A stretch of 64,000 bases of DNA from an uncultured Eubacteriales bacterium (lineage in GTDB: Bacteria > Bacillota > Clostridia > Oscillospirales > Acutalibacteraceae). Location: positions 186,001-250,000 of the forward strand of contig CAKUFK010000002.1 of NCBI GenBank assembly GCA_934647945.1, read 5' to 3'. Position numbers and translations under genes: made by a program. The notes below the pieces were generated by a model. The model saw only the letters and a list, made by a program, of their open reading frames with translations, made no database searches and was not told the DNA's origin. Shown one piece after another: positions 6,237 to 13,773 of this stretch; the first letter of the stretch is position 1, and every line of letters begins with the position of its first letter.

Positions 6237-6827
6237 ATGATAACTGGTTATTTTGGTTTGCCTGGTTGTGGCAAAAGTACGTTTTTAGCAAAGATGGCCC
6301 AGCAGTATATCCGTCGTGGGTATCGTGTTTTTGTGTTGGATACGGCTCCGGTTGACGGCTGTGAGCTTATAAATTGGTCGGATATCGGAAAGTATGATAT
6401 GTCTTGTTCTGTTATCCTTTTGGATGAGATTTCTTTATTTGCGGATAATCGGGATTATAAATTGTTTGCTCATGACCTTAAGCAGTTTTTTATATTGCAT
6501 CGTCATTATCATTGTGACATTATTTGGTTCACGCAGCAATATGACGGGGTAGACCGTAAAATTCGGGAGTTGACTACTTGCCTTTATTATGTCCGTGCTG
6601 CTGGTAAGCTGTCCTATGCTGTCCGGATTGACCGTTTTATCCATGTCGAGCGAGAGCAAAAGCAAATACAGGTAGGTTATAAAATGACGGGTTTTTTCCG
6701 CGCCCTTTTTGCTTGGCTGAATCATTCGGTAAAGGTTTGTTATCGGCCTTTGTATTATAAATATTTTGATTCTTTTGATGCCCCGGAGCTTGAGAAAAAG
6801 GACTTTGTAAAATTTGAGGTGGTGTAA
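6237..6827 (+). CDS. Zot/pI-like morphogenesis ATPase
   Basis: The Zot family (pI in M13) is the inner-membrane ATPase that assembles and exports filamentous virions. This 196-residue protein shows Walker A GLPGCGKST (7-15), Walker B VILLDE (59-64) and the conserved HCDIIWFTQQ segment. It is short: the usual C-terminal transmembrane and outer part is absent or reduced. The next gene, two bases on, encodes a membrane protein and may supply that part; this is inference. CGGAGGG precedes the ATG. Confidence 0.87.
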   Translation: MITGYFGLPGCGKSTFLAKMAQQYIRRGYRVFVLDTAPVDGCELINWSDIGKYDMSCSVILLDEISLFADNRDYKLFAHDLKQFFILHRHYHCDIIWFTQQYDGVDRKIRELTTCLYYVRAAGKLSYAVRIDRFIHVEREQKQIQVGYKMTGFFRALFAWLNHSVKVCYRPLYYKYFDSFDAPELEKKDFVKFEVV

Positions 6828-6829
6828 TC

Positions 6830-7162
6830 ATGACAAATTTTCAGGTTGTTTTAGCTGTTGTTGTTAGTTCGATTATTTATATTTTGTTCCTTTTTTTTGC
6901 TGGCTATTTTTTTAAGGCATGGGGTAAGGTTATTGTTTATATTCCCGGTCTTGATGGTTTTTGTCCTCGTTTTGTTAAGAGTTTGGATGGCTCGGAAGTT
7001 TTGTTTACTTTGGTTTTTGATAGAGCGTTTGAATTTGGTTCTGTTCGCAAAGCTCGAAAGGTTGTCCGGAAATTGGAAGATTGTGGCATTAAGAATGCTG
7101 TAATTTTGGAGTTGTTTAGTGTACATAAGACGGGCTGGCGAAAAAGTCTGCCTTGGTGTTAG
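6830..7162 (+). CDS. Membrane protein coupled to Zot
   Basis: This 110-residue protein has an N-terminal helix (VVLAVVVSSIIYILFLFFAGYFF, about 6-28) and a soluble basic region (SVRKARKVVRKLEDCG). It starts two bases after zot, so translation is probably coupled. It may complement the short Zot as the membrane part of the export machine. No family was recognised. Confidence 0.6.
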   Translation: MTNFQVVLAVVVSSIIYILFLFFAGYFFKAWGKVIVYIPGLDGFCPRFVKSLDGSEVLFTLVFDRAFEFGSVRKARKVVRKLEDCGIKNAVILELFSVHKTGWRKSLPWC

Positions 7163-7519
7163 GTGACGGCGCGCCCAACCTGACAGGCCCCCGGCCTTGC
7201 CGGTAATCGCAAGGGCAGGTTGCCGGGCGGGGCCCCGCCGCGAAGCGGTGGGTAAGCCCGGCCTACTGGTGGGGGCCCCGCGAAGCGGGGGTGCCAGAGC
7301 CTGCCCTAGGCCCTGCGGGTTCCTAGGGAGGGGCGAGGGGCCGAAGGCCCCCGCCCCTAGTATTACCCTAGGAACCTCTGTGTCATGTGTCAAGCGTCTT
7401 CTGAACCCTTGCAAATGCTAGGTTTTTTCATCTTATTTTTTGACACACGAAAAATTAACCTCTGTGTCATGTGTCAAGATTTCGTTTTTTTTTTTCTATA
7501 ATGAAAGGACTGTTTATTT
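7163..7519 (+). other. Phage origin region (copy 2)
   Basis: Same layout as 1156-1512. The hairpins with GAA loops lie at 7234-7252, 7276-7290 and 7337-7351. The 11-bp inverted repeat lies at 7318-7328 / 7366-7376 and the nonanucleotide TAGTATTAC at 7358-7366. If drawn as a stem, AGTATTA is a 7-base unpaired bulge between an inner stem (AGGGGCG/CGCCCCT) and the outer stem. In circoviruses the same word is nicked by Rep after TAGTATT. Confidence 0.75.
7373..7478 (+). repeat. 22-bp direct repeats (iteron-like), copy 2
   Basis: The 22-bp repeats lie at 7373-7394 and 7457-7478, with an inverted TTGACACA between them, as in copy 1. Confidence 0.7.
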
Positions 7520-8527
7520 GTGCAAGATACACGTTCTCGTAAGTGGCAGTTGACTATAAACAATCCTATTGAGAAAGGCTTTACTCATGATAAGATAAAA
7601 GAGATATTATCGGAATTTTCGAGTTTGGTTTATTGGTGTATGTCGGATGAAGTTGGAGAAAGTGGTACTTTTCACACTCATGTTTATTTTTATCTTGATT
7701 CGGCTTCTCGTTTTTCTACTGTTAAGAATCGGTTTGCGGAGGCTCACATAGAAATGGCGAATGGTACTAGCTTAGAAAATCGTGATTATGTGTTTAAGCA
7801 AGGTAAATGGTTGGATGATAAGAAAAAAGAAACCAATATAGAAGATAGTCACGAAGAATATGGAGAATGTCCCTTAGAGCGTCCAGGCAAAAGAAGCGAT
7901 TTAACAAACCTCTATGAAATGATAAGGGAAGGAAAGAGCAATTTTGAAATCATCGAAGAAAACCCGAAGTATATGTTGCATCTTGACAGGATTGAAAAAA
8001 CAAGGCAAACTATACTTGAAAGTGAATTTAAAAATACCTTTAGGAAAATGCGTGTTGAATATGTGTGTGGTGTAACAGGTGCAGGAAAAACCCGTGGTGT
8101 TATGGAAAAATATGGGTATGATAAAGTTTTTCGGATAACAGATTATTTGCATCCTTGGGATGGTTATAAAGGACAAGATGTGGTCGTTTTTGAAGAATTT
8201 AAATCTAGTCTGCGTATACAGGATATGCTGAATTATTTAGACGGGTATCCGTTAGAATTGCCGTCTCGTTATGCAAATAAAGTAGCTTGTTATACAAAGG
8301 TATTTATTATAAGTAACGTGTTGTTGGAGGATCAATACCGTTTTGTGCAACAGGAGGATCTGGGGGTATGGGAAGCGTTTTTGCGTCGTGTGCATTGTGT
8401 GAGGTTGTATAGCCGGTCTGGTGTTGATGTGTATACTGTCCCGGAATATATGCACGGCCCGGTTGATGTGAGCGGCGTTATTCCGGAACCCGAGGTATTT
8501 CAATGCAAGTTTGAAGAGGTTGTTTGA
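7520..8527 (+). CDS. CRESS-like replication initiator (HUH endonuclease + SF3 helicase)
   Basis: This 335-residue Rep should nick the phage origin and unwind it for rolling-circle replication. HUH motif I is LTINNP (11-16), motif II is HTHVYF (52-57), and motif III is YVFKQG with catalytic Tyr90. The helicase part has Walker A GVTGAGKT (184-191), a Walker-B-like VVVFEEF (221-227) and motif C IISN (263-266). This is the domain order and motif set of circovirus/geminivirus Reps and bacterial pCRESS plasmids, not of M13 pII. Walker B has Glu where Asp is usual. GTG start, GAAAGGA 10 bases upstream. The small ORF after it is coupled by TGATG. Confidence 0.92.
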   Translation: MQDTRSRKWQLTINNPIEKGFTHDKIKEILSEFSSLVYWCMSDEVGESGTFHTHVYFYLDSASRFSTVKNRFAEAHIEMANGTSLENRDYVFKQGKWLDDKKKETNIEDSHEEYGECPLERPGKRSDLTNLYEMIREGKSNFEIIEENPKYMLHLDRIEKTRQTILESEFKNTFRKMRVEYVCGVTGAGKTRGVMEKYGYDKVFRITDYLHPWDGYKGQDVVVFEEFKSSLRIQDMLNYLDGYPLELPSRYANKVACYTKVFIISNVLLEDQYRFVQQEDLGVWEAFLRRVHCVRLYSRSGVDVYTVPEYMHGPVDVSGVIPEPEVFQCKFEEVV

Positions 8528-8766
8528 TGAAGGAATGGGAAACGACACGTATATATATTTATGAGTATATGTACAATCGTGAGCAAATGTATTATAATGA
8601 CCTTATCCAATTGGAGCGGAATAATGCATTTTGTAAGGCGGATGCCCTTGACCATTTAGAGGCTATTATGGCATTGACCCGCTTGGCGACTGCACGTAAC
8701 ATATTTGAGGATATAGGCCGAATTTTGAGACGTTGGAAACCAAAAGAGGAGTATCCGAAAGAGTAA
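8527..8766 (+). CDS. Small charged protein after rep
   Basis: This 79-residue protein (MKEWETTRIYIYEYMYNREQ...) has no transmembrane segment. It has helical, charged stretches and ends RRWKPKEEYPKE. Its ATG overlaps the rep stop, so it is likely co-translated and may help replication or copy control. No family recognised. Confidence 0.6.
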   Translation: MKEWETTRIYIYEYMYNREQMYYNDLIQLERNNAFCKADALDHLEAIMALTRLATARNIFEDIGRILRRWKPKEEYPKE

Positions 8767-8773
8767 ACTATCT

Positions 8774-8801
8774 ACTATACAAAATGAATCTTTTGTATAG
8801 T
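8774..8801. other. Xer/dif-like attachment site at the right prophage end (attR)
   Basis: A perfect 11-bp inverted repeat, ACTATACAAAA / TTTTGTATAGT, flanks the 6-base spacer TGAATC: the 11-6-11 architecture of dif sites. The left arm and spacer are shared with the phage; the right arm is host. The right arm resembles the XerD half of Bacillus dif (TTATGTAAACT) at 8 of 11 positions. It lies 16 bases before the recombinase ATG. Confidence 0.75.
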
Positions 8802-8817
8802 TTAGGGGAGGGACAAC

Positions 8818-9828
8818 ATGAAAAAGGCGTATTTACAGGAATGCCCTCCGGTTTTGCGGGAGTATTTGGGATATACGGAAACCATCAAGGGCCGTTCCGG
8901 AAACACCGTAGACGAGTATTTTATCGATTTGCGCACATTTTTTCGATATATCAAGCAAATCCGCGGCCTTTGTCCGGCGGCCGCCGGCCCGGATGAAAAT
9001 ATCTCCATCCTTGACGTGGATATGGCGCTGATCCGGTCGGTGACTCTTAACGACGTCTATGAATTTATGAATTATCTGAAAACCGAACGGCACAATACCA
9101 GTAAAACGCGCGCACGCAAAACCACGTCTTTACGGATGTTCTTTCGGTATTTAACGGATTATAAGCATGTGCTCGACGTCAACCCGGTTCAGAACTTGGA
9201 CACGCCGAAACAAAAAAAGGGTCTGCCGCAGTATCTCACCCTGGATCAGAGCATGGCGCTTTTGCAGTCGGTTGACGGCGAATTTGCCCAGCGGGATTAT
9301 TGCATGCTGGTTCTTTTTCTCAATTGCGGGCTCCGCCGGGCGGAGCTGGCCGGGATCAATCTGCGGGATATCCGGCCTGATCATACGCTGATTGTCCGCG
9401 GCAAGGGCAATAAAGAACGCATCCTGTACCTAAACGAAGCCTGCCAGGATGCGATTGAACAATATCTCAAGGTACGGCCGGTCGACGGCGTGCAGGATAA
9501 GCAGGCCTTGTTTTTGAGCCGTCTGAAAAAACGCATCAGCCTGCAAGGTGTTCACTATGTCGTCAAACGGTATTTGCATCAGGTCCCAGGCGCGGAGAAC
9601 CTGTCGACCCATAAATTGAGGCATACGGCGGCGACGCTGATGTATCAGCAAGGCGGCGTGGATATCCGGGTTCTCAAAGATGTTTTAGGGCACGAAAACC
9701 TCGGCACAACCGAGATTTACACCCATTTGTCCAGCGCGCAGGTCCGGCAGGCAGTGGAGGACAATCCGTTGTCCCATGTCAAGCGAAAAGCCGGCCCGGC
9801 CAAGAAACGGGGCCCGGATTCGGAATGA
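8818..9828 (+). CDS. Xer-type tyrosine recombinase
   Basis: This 336-residue protein has an N-terminal SAM-like core-binding domain (about 8-125) and a C-terminal catalytic domain. All catalytic residues are seen: Arg173 (CGLRRAEL), Lys196 (GKGNKER), His265 and Arg268 (HKLRH), His292 (LGHENL) and Tyr301 (EIYTHLS). Length and motifs fit XerC/XerD chromosome-dimer recombinases. GGGGAGGG precedes the ATG. It lies directly behind its probable target site, as for the single-recombinase XerS/difSL system. It is host DNA to the right of the crossover, and is the best candidate for integrating the phage. Confidence 0.88.
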   Translation: MKKAYLQECPPVLREYLGYTETIKGRSGNTVDEYFIDLRTFFRYIKQIRGLCPAAAGPDENISILDVDMALIRSVTLNDVYEFMNYLKTERHNTSKTRARKTTSLRMFFRYLTDYKHVLDVNPVQNLDTPKQKKGLPQYLTLDQSMALLQSVDGEFAQRDYCMLVLFLNCGLRRAELAGINLRDIRPDHTLIVRGKGNKERILYLNEACQDAIEQYLKVRPVDGVQDKQALFLSRLKKRISLQGVHYVVKRYLHQVPGAENLSTHKLRHTAATLMYQQGGVDIRVLKDVLGHENLGTTEIYTHLSSAQVRQAVEDNPLSHVKRKAGPAKKRGPDSE

Positions 9829-9863
9829 CCTCTCCCCTCTCATTTTACCATATATTGGATTTT

Positions 9864-9897
9864 AAAGGCTCCGGTCCTAAAGAGACCGGAGCCTTTT
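9864..9897. terminator. Bidirectional terminator
   Basis: A perfect 13-bp stem AAAGGCTCCGGTC / GACCGGAGCCTTT with a 7-base loop separates the convergent recombinase and YesL-like genes. Confidence 0.9.
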
Positions 9898-9900
9898 GCG

Positions 9901-10854
9901 TCAGATGGTATCGTCGTCGTCAGAGCCGCCGCTCCGCCGGCGATAATATTGCGAACGGAGCAGTTCCTGCTCGTTGTACTGCTTGGGGAGCTCCCGTTTT
10001 GGGGCTGTTTCTTCTTCCTCTTCCCTTTGCTCATTGCCGAGATCCTGGAAAATCGCCTCTTCCTCATCTTCGGCGGCCATTTCCTCATCCTCAATGTTCA
10101 GGGCGCGTTTAGCTTCCCGGTCCTCTCCAGGATGATCCTTATAATAGGGGTCGATGATAAATTTCTGGATCACGGGGAACATGTTGAATTGGATCAGAAA
10201 GGAGCGGAAGGCTGGAAAAACCAGGATGTACACGAACAAGAGAATCGGAAGGCAGATATACAGCGGTACGTAAAAGAGGATAACAATACCGATCGCGTAA
10301 AAGAAAAGAAGCACGACCGAAACCAGCAGATTACGCCCCAGCCCCACGAAGGCGAGCAGCAGCGCGTTTTTGAGCAGCTGCTTGATCGTCAGCTTGAAGG
10401 TAATCATCATCAAATAGATATAATAATTCATGAAGGAATAGAGGATCACCAGCATGAAGCTGACCGCCAAGCCGATCATACCAAAGAATCCTTCGGTATA
10501 AAACCAGAAAAAGTAAACGTCGAAGGCAATAATCGCACCGAAAACCAGATTGAGCAAGCCCAAAGGCAGCGCCTGCTTCCAGTTTTTCTTAATGGTATCC
10601 ATAAAATCGGAATAAATAAACGCGTGCTTTTCCCGCACGAAATTCCGGGTGATGTAGGTCAGGCCCGCGTTGGCAAAGCCGGTCGTCACCACCGGCAGGG
10701 ATACCAGCACATATAGCAGATTGGCCAGGATGAGTTTCCAGAATTTCCGGAAATAAAGCTCAAAAAAGATGACGATCCCTTTTTTCTGGGGCCCGTTTTT
10801 GTCCACTCCTGGTCCTGGTTTGTTATAGTCGAACAGTCCGAAAAATCCAGCCAC
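9901..10854 (-). CDS. YesL/DUF624-family membrane protein with acidic tail
   Basis: This 317-residue protein begins with the typical MAGFFGLFDYNKPGPGVDKN segment and FFELYFRKFWKLILANLLYVLVSLP of the YesL (DUF624) family. About six transmembrane helices follow up to residue 235. The cytoplasmic C-terminal 80 residues are unusual: a long acidic stretch (EDEEMAAEDEEEAIFQDL), a basic patch (RRRSGG) and a DDDD end. Family members often sit near carbohydrate genes; the function is unknown. Confidence 0.75.
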   Translation of the reverse strand: MAGFFGLFDYNKPGPGVDKNGPQKKGIVIFFELYFRKFWKLILANLLYVLVSLPVVTTGFANAGLTYITRNFVREKHAFIYSDFMDTIKKNWKQALPLGLLNLVFGAIIAFDVYFFWFYTEGFFGMIGLAVSFMLVILYSFMNYYIYLMMITFKLTIKQLLKNALLLAFVGLGRNLLVSVVLLFFYAIGIVILFYVPLYICLPILLFVYILVFPAFRSFLIQFNMFPVIQKFIIDPYYKDHPGEDREAKRALNIEDEEMAAEDEEEAIFQDLGNEQREEEEETAPKRELPKQYNEQELLRSQYYRRRSGGSDDDDTI

Positions 10855-10915
10855 CGTTATCCTTCTCCTTACTTTTTCACGTCGGGGATTTTACTAGGGT
10901 ACATACAACCGCCGG

Positions 10916-11530
10916 TCAGGCGGGGATAAACAGGTTCAGGAACGCCAGCCGGAATCCGACGTCGAGCACACCGGCCCCGAACGCTACGCCCACGAGCAGT
11001 AAAAAGCGCATACAGTACAGACGAAAATCCTGCCAGAGGCCGCCGCAGTTGGCGGCGTTTGGGAGGAGCTGCCCGGCAATGAGCAGGGACATGCGCAGGC
11101 TCTCCGCGCAGCCCATGAGCAGCGCGGCGGCCGTGACCAGGCTGTGCGGCAGTACCAGCAAAGCTACAAACGCCACCCCGCCAGCCCCGAAGCCGTAATA
11201 ATACGCCTCGGTCATGCCCAGCCCCAATCCGAAAAACACCGGGACCAGGACACTCACTGGCGCACCGCAGGCGGAAAGGCCGGTCAGAAACAGGAGGGCC
11301 AGGAGACAGAAGGAGGAAAAACAAGACGAGAACAGTTCTGAAACGCTGCCTTGTATACCCCCCTCGATCGGCGAAACCTGCAGCATGACGGTCAAATCGG
11401 CCGAAAACAAGGTGTGGGATACGGTAAACGCCAGGCTGCCTCCCAGCGCTCCAAGCAGCAGCAGAGCCAGGAAGAGCAGCAGTCGGCAGTTATCCGACAG
11501 AAACTCCCGGAAGGAGTTTGTCCGATTCAT
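10916..11530 (-). CDS. spoIIM: Stage II sporulation protein M-like membrane protein
   Basis: This 204-residue protein has about five hydrophobic helices. The Gly-rich central region (GLGLGMTEAYYYGFGAGGVAF) and the LPHSLVTAAALLMGCAESLR segment resemble SpoIIM. SpoIIM works with SpoIID and SpoIIP in septal peptidoglycan remodelling during engulfment. ATG 11530 is chosen because GGAGG lies 7 bases upstream; a longer frame starts at 11548. The assignment is by pattern and position. Confidence 0.6.
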   Translation of the reverse strand: MNRTNSFREFLSDNCRLLLFLALLLLGALGGSLAFTVSHTLFSADLTVMLQVSPIEGGIQGSVSELFSSCFSSFCLLALLFLTGLSACGAPVSVLVPVFFGLGLGMTEAYYYGFGAGGVAFVALLVLPHSLVTAAALLMGCAESLRMSLLIAGQLLPNAANCGGLWQDFRLYCMRFLLLVGVAFGAGVLDVGFRLAFLNLFIPA

Positions 11531-11584
11531 GGGCAGGCCTCCGTTCATAGGGTTTTTGTAAATCCTATGAACGGATCCCGCGAT

Positions 11585-12955
11585 TTATGCCTGCCGGTCC
11601 CCCGCCAGGGCCGCCTGAATCATGATCGCGCATTCCAGGCGCTTCTTCTCGAGCGCGCAGGACAAGGCGTGCGGCCGGAGTAGATCGCCCTCATACTGCT
11701 GGTTATTGGCGTTGCAGCCGCCGGAACAGTAAAACTTAGCCCAGCAGGACCGGCAGTTCTCTTTATGATACACCGAGGTGCGGGCAAACCGCTCCTTTTT
11801 GGAAAGGTCGTATTCTCCCGTGAGGACGTTTCCCATCTGCCATTCGGGCTGCCCGACGAACTGGTGACAGGGAAATACCCGGCCCTCGGGGTCTACGGCC
11901 GCATATTCATTGCCGCAGCCGCAGCCCCGCAGCCGTTTGATGGCACAGGGACCCTGTTCCAGATCGAGCATGAAATGAAAAAAGTTGAACCGCTCTCCCC
12001 TGCGTTTCATTTCCAGGATGGTGCGGGCGAGACGATCATACTCTTCAAAAATCGCCGGCAGATCCTCTTCCCGCAGGGAATACGGCACGTCCGGGTCTGT
12101 CACCACCGGTTCTACGGACACCTGATCGAAGCCGAGCTCCTTCATATGCAGGACATCCTGAGAAAAATCGAGGTTGTTCCGTGTAAAGGTGCCCCGCACA
12201 TAATAATCGCGGTCTCCGCGCTGGGCGACAAAGCGCTGATATCGGGGGACGATGGTATCGTAGCTGCCCTTTCCTCCCGCGTTGGGACGCATGGCGTCAT
12301 TTATATCTTTCCGGCCGTCCAGCGACAGGACCACATTCTGCATTTCTGCATTGAGAAACGCGGTGGTCTCCTCATCAAGAAGGACACCGTTGGTGGTCAT
12401 TGTAAAGCGAAATGCCTTGTCATGCTCTTTTTCCAGACCTCGTGCGTACGCTACCGTCTGTTTGACGACGCCCAGGTTGAGAAGAGGCTCCCCGCCGAAA
12501 AAGTCGAGCTCCAGATGCCGTCTGGGACCTGATTGTGCGACCAGAAAATCGATAGCCGCCTTGGCGACCTCGAACGGCATCGTCTGAGGTTTTCCGCCAT
12601 AAATGCCCTGTCCGGCAAAGCAATAGCGGCAACGCAGGTTGCAGTCGTGTGAAACGTGCAGGCACATCGCCTTGAGGGGCGACGCAGTCAACGCGTCGGC
12701 ATACGGCTGATAATCATCTTCGCTGTAAAGGAGTCCGCCTTTCCGGAGCTCCAGGAGCTCGGCATATGTATCCCGTACTTCATCCTGGCCATATCGCCGG
12801 GAAAAATGCTCCAGGAGAGCCGGGGGGCAGGTTTCCGGAAGGTCGTCCGGAAAAGAAAGAAGCAACTCGAAGGCCAGCTCGTCCAATACATGGACCGCAC
12901 CGCTGTGCACATCCAACGCAATGCGCAGGCCGTTGTTTTCAAAGCAGTGGATCAT
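11585..12955 (-). CDS. scfB: SCIFF peptide maturase, radical SAM/SPASM enzyme
   Basis: This 456-residue enzyme installs thioether cross-links in the SCIFF peptide encoded just upstream. The N-terminal part (MIHCFENNGLRIALDVHSGAV...) is the peptide-recognition region. The radical SAM cluster motif is C105-x3-C109-x2-C112 (DCNLRCRYC). The C-terminal SPASM region has many cysteines (CAIK, CGCG, FPCHQF, ENCRSCWAKFYCSGGC). Start 12955 is preferred over the longer frame to 13087, which would overlap the peptide gene; homologues begin with MIH. Confidence 0.9.
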   Translation of the reverse strand: MIHCFENNGLRIALDVHSGAVHVLDELAFELLLSFPDDLPETCPPALLEHFSRRYGQDEVRDTYAELLELRKGGLLYSEDDYQPYADALTASPLKAMCLHVSHDCNLRCRYCFAGQGIYGGKPQTMPFEVAKAAIDFLVAQSGPRRHLELDFFGGEPLLNLGVVKQTVAYARGLEKEHDKAFRFTMTTNGVLLDEETTAFLNAEMQNVVLSLDGRKDINDAMRPNAGGKGSYDTIVPRYQRFVAQRGDRDYYVRGTFTRNNLDFSQDVLHMKELGFDQVSVEPVVTDPDVPYSLREEDLPAIFEEYDRLARTILEMKRRGERFNFFHFMLDLEQGPCAIKRLRGCGCGNEYAAVDPEGRVFPCHQFVGQPEWQMGNVLTGEYDLSKKERFARTSVYHKENCRSCWAKFYCSGGCNANNQQYEGDLLRPHALSCALEKKRLECAIMIQAALAGDRQA

Positions 12956-13021
12956 ACGATGTTTAACTCCCGTTTCTTCATACAATACTTCGGTTTCGGC
13001 GCCGGCGGGAAAACAGAGAAA

Positions 13022-13045
13022 ACAGGGCGGAATGTTCCGCCCTGT
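13022..13045 (-). terminator. Partial terminator between SCIFF peptide and maturase
   Basis: The inverted repeat ACAGGGCGGAA / TTCCGCCCTGT has a 2-base loop, followed on the minus strand by a T-rich run. It probably lets the precursor be made in excess over the maturase. Confidence 0.7.
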
Positions 13046-13061
13046 CCCCCACCCGGTCAGC

Positions 13062-13199
13062 TTACTTTTCGCACTTCTGATTGGCAACGGTGCAGGAAGT
13101 CTTGCAGGCGGACTGGCAGGACGCCTGGCACTCGCCGCATCCGCCTTTGGCAGCGGTGGACTTCAGGTTCTTTTTGTTGATCGTCTGGATGTGTTTCAT
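13062..13199 (-). CDS. scfA: SCIFF ribosomal peptide precursor, 45 aa
   Basis: This short gene encodes the six-cysteines-in-forty-five-residues peptide, a near-universal clostridial RiPP precursor of unknown role. The leader is MKHIQTINKKNLKSTAAKGG. The core has Cys at 21, 24, 28, 32, 36 and 43 and ends QKCEK. AGGAGG lies close upstream of the ATG. Cross-links to Thr are made by the neighbouring maturase. Confidence 0.95.
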   Translation of the reverse strand: MKHIQTINKKNLKSTAAKGGCGECQASCQSACKTSCTVANQKCEK

Positions 13200-13240
13200 T
13201 TTCTATTCCTCCTAAGAACTGTACATACACATAGGCTATT

Positions 13241-13648
13241 TTACCGGCGGCGTTTCATATTCACGCCGATGATGCCGCCCACGGCTCCCGATGCCACCAT
13301 AACTGCCAGCTTTACCAAGATCGTGGTGCCCCGTACGTCCTGCAGCACGGCGAACCCGGCGATGATCACCACCACATACAGGAGAAGCCCGGCGCCGGCG
13401 CCGTAAAGCAGCCCCTTTTCCCCGGAAATCCTCGCCGAGACGATCCCGCCGATAAAGGAGCCGAACGCGGCGGCGACGATCGCCATGGGGGTAACGGCGG
13501 CCTTGGGGATATTCTGCGCCGCCATAACGGCCGCCATCACCAGCAGCACCAGCAGGCAGGATATCGCGCCCACACAGGCGCCGATCACGATGGGACGCGC
13601 AATCCGTTTCAGGATCGCCGAATCCTCGTTGTGCGATTTTGCTTTCAT
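13241..13648 (-). CDS. TIGR04086-family membrane protein
   Basis: This 135-residue protein has four hydrophobic helices with Gly- and Ala-rich stretches (GSFIGGIVSARISGEKGLLYGAGAG) and ends MKRRR. Length, topology and position directly upstream of the SCIFF genes fit the TIGR04086 family, found with SCIFF clusters in Clostridia. Function unknown; it may help export or process the peptide. Confidence 0.75.
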   Translation of the reverse strand: MKAKSHNEDSAILKRIARPIVIGACVGAISCLLVLLVMAAVMAAQNIPKAAVTPMAIVAAAFGSFIGGIVSARISGEKGLLYGAGAGLLLYVVVIIAGFAVLQDVRGTTILVKLAVMVASGAVGGIIGVNMKRRR

Positions 13649-13773
13649 ACCTCACCCTCCGCCTTCCTATGAATCGAGTCCCTTATCCATAGCTTATTCT
13701 CCGGCGGACGGTTTTAGTACTGGCCTTGGGGCTTTCTTTGATGAGTCAGGCAGGCGGGTTTCATCCGGCTGCG

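Larger units (their letters stand above)
2784..8790 (+). mobile_element. Complete filamentous (inovirus-like) prophage, 6,007 bp
   Basis: This is one full unit, bounded by the TGAATC spacers at 2778-2783 and 8785-8790. It encodes an XRE repressor, a gV-like protein, an adsorption-like protein, many one- or two-helix membrane proteins, two short coat-like proteins, a Zot/pI ATPase and a CRESS-like HUH-SF3 Rep. No secretin gene is seen, as expected for a phage of a host with one membrane. No integrase lies inside the unit, so integration probably uses a host Xer-type recombinase. Base composition is AT-rich except for two GC-rich, hairpin-forming noncoding patches. The inovirus label rests on the Zot ATPase, short coats and gene order. 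Confidence 0.88.

Noticed and set aside
6237..6827. Zonula occludens toxin function
   Set aside because: The name Zot comes from CTXphi; the protein here has only the phage assembly ATPase domain. No toxin domain is visible.
12955..13087. N-terminal extension of the SCIFF maturase
   Set aside because: It would overlap the SCIFF peptide gene and the hairpin, and homologues start at MIH.
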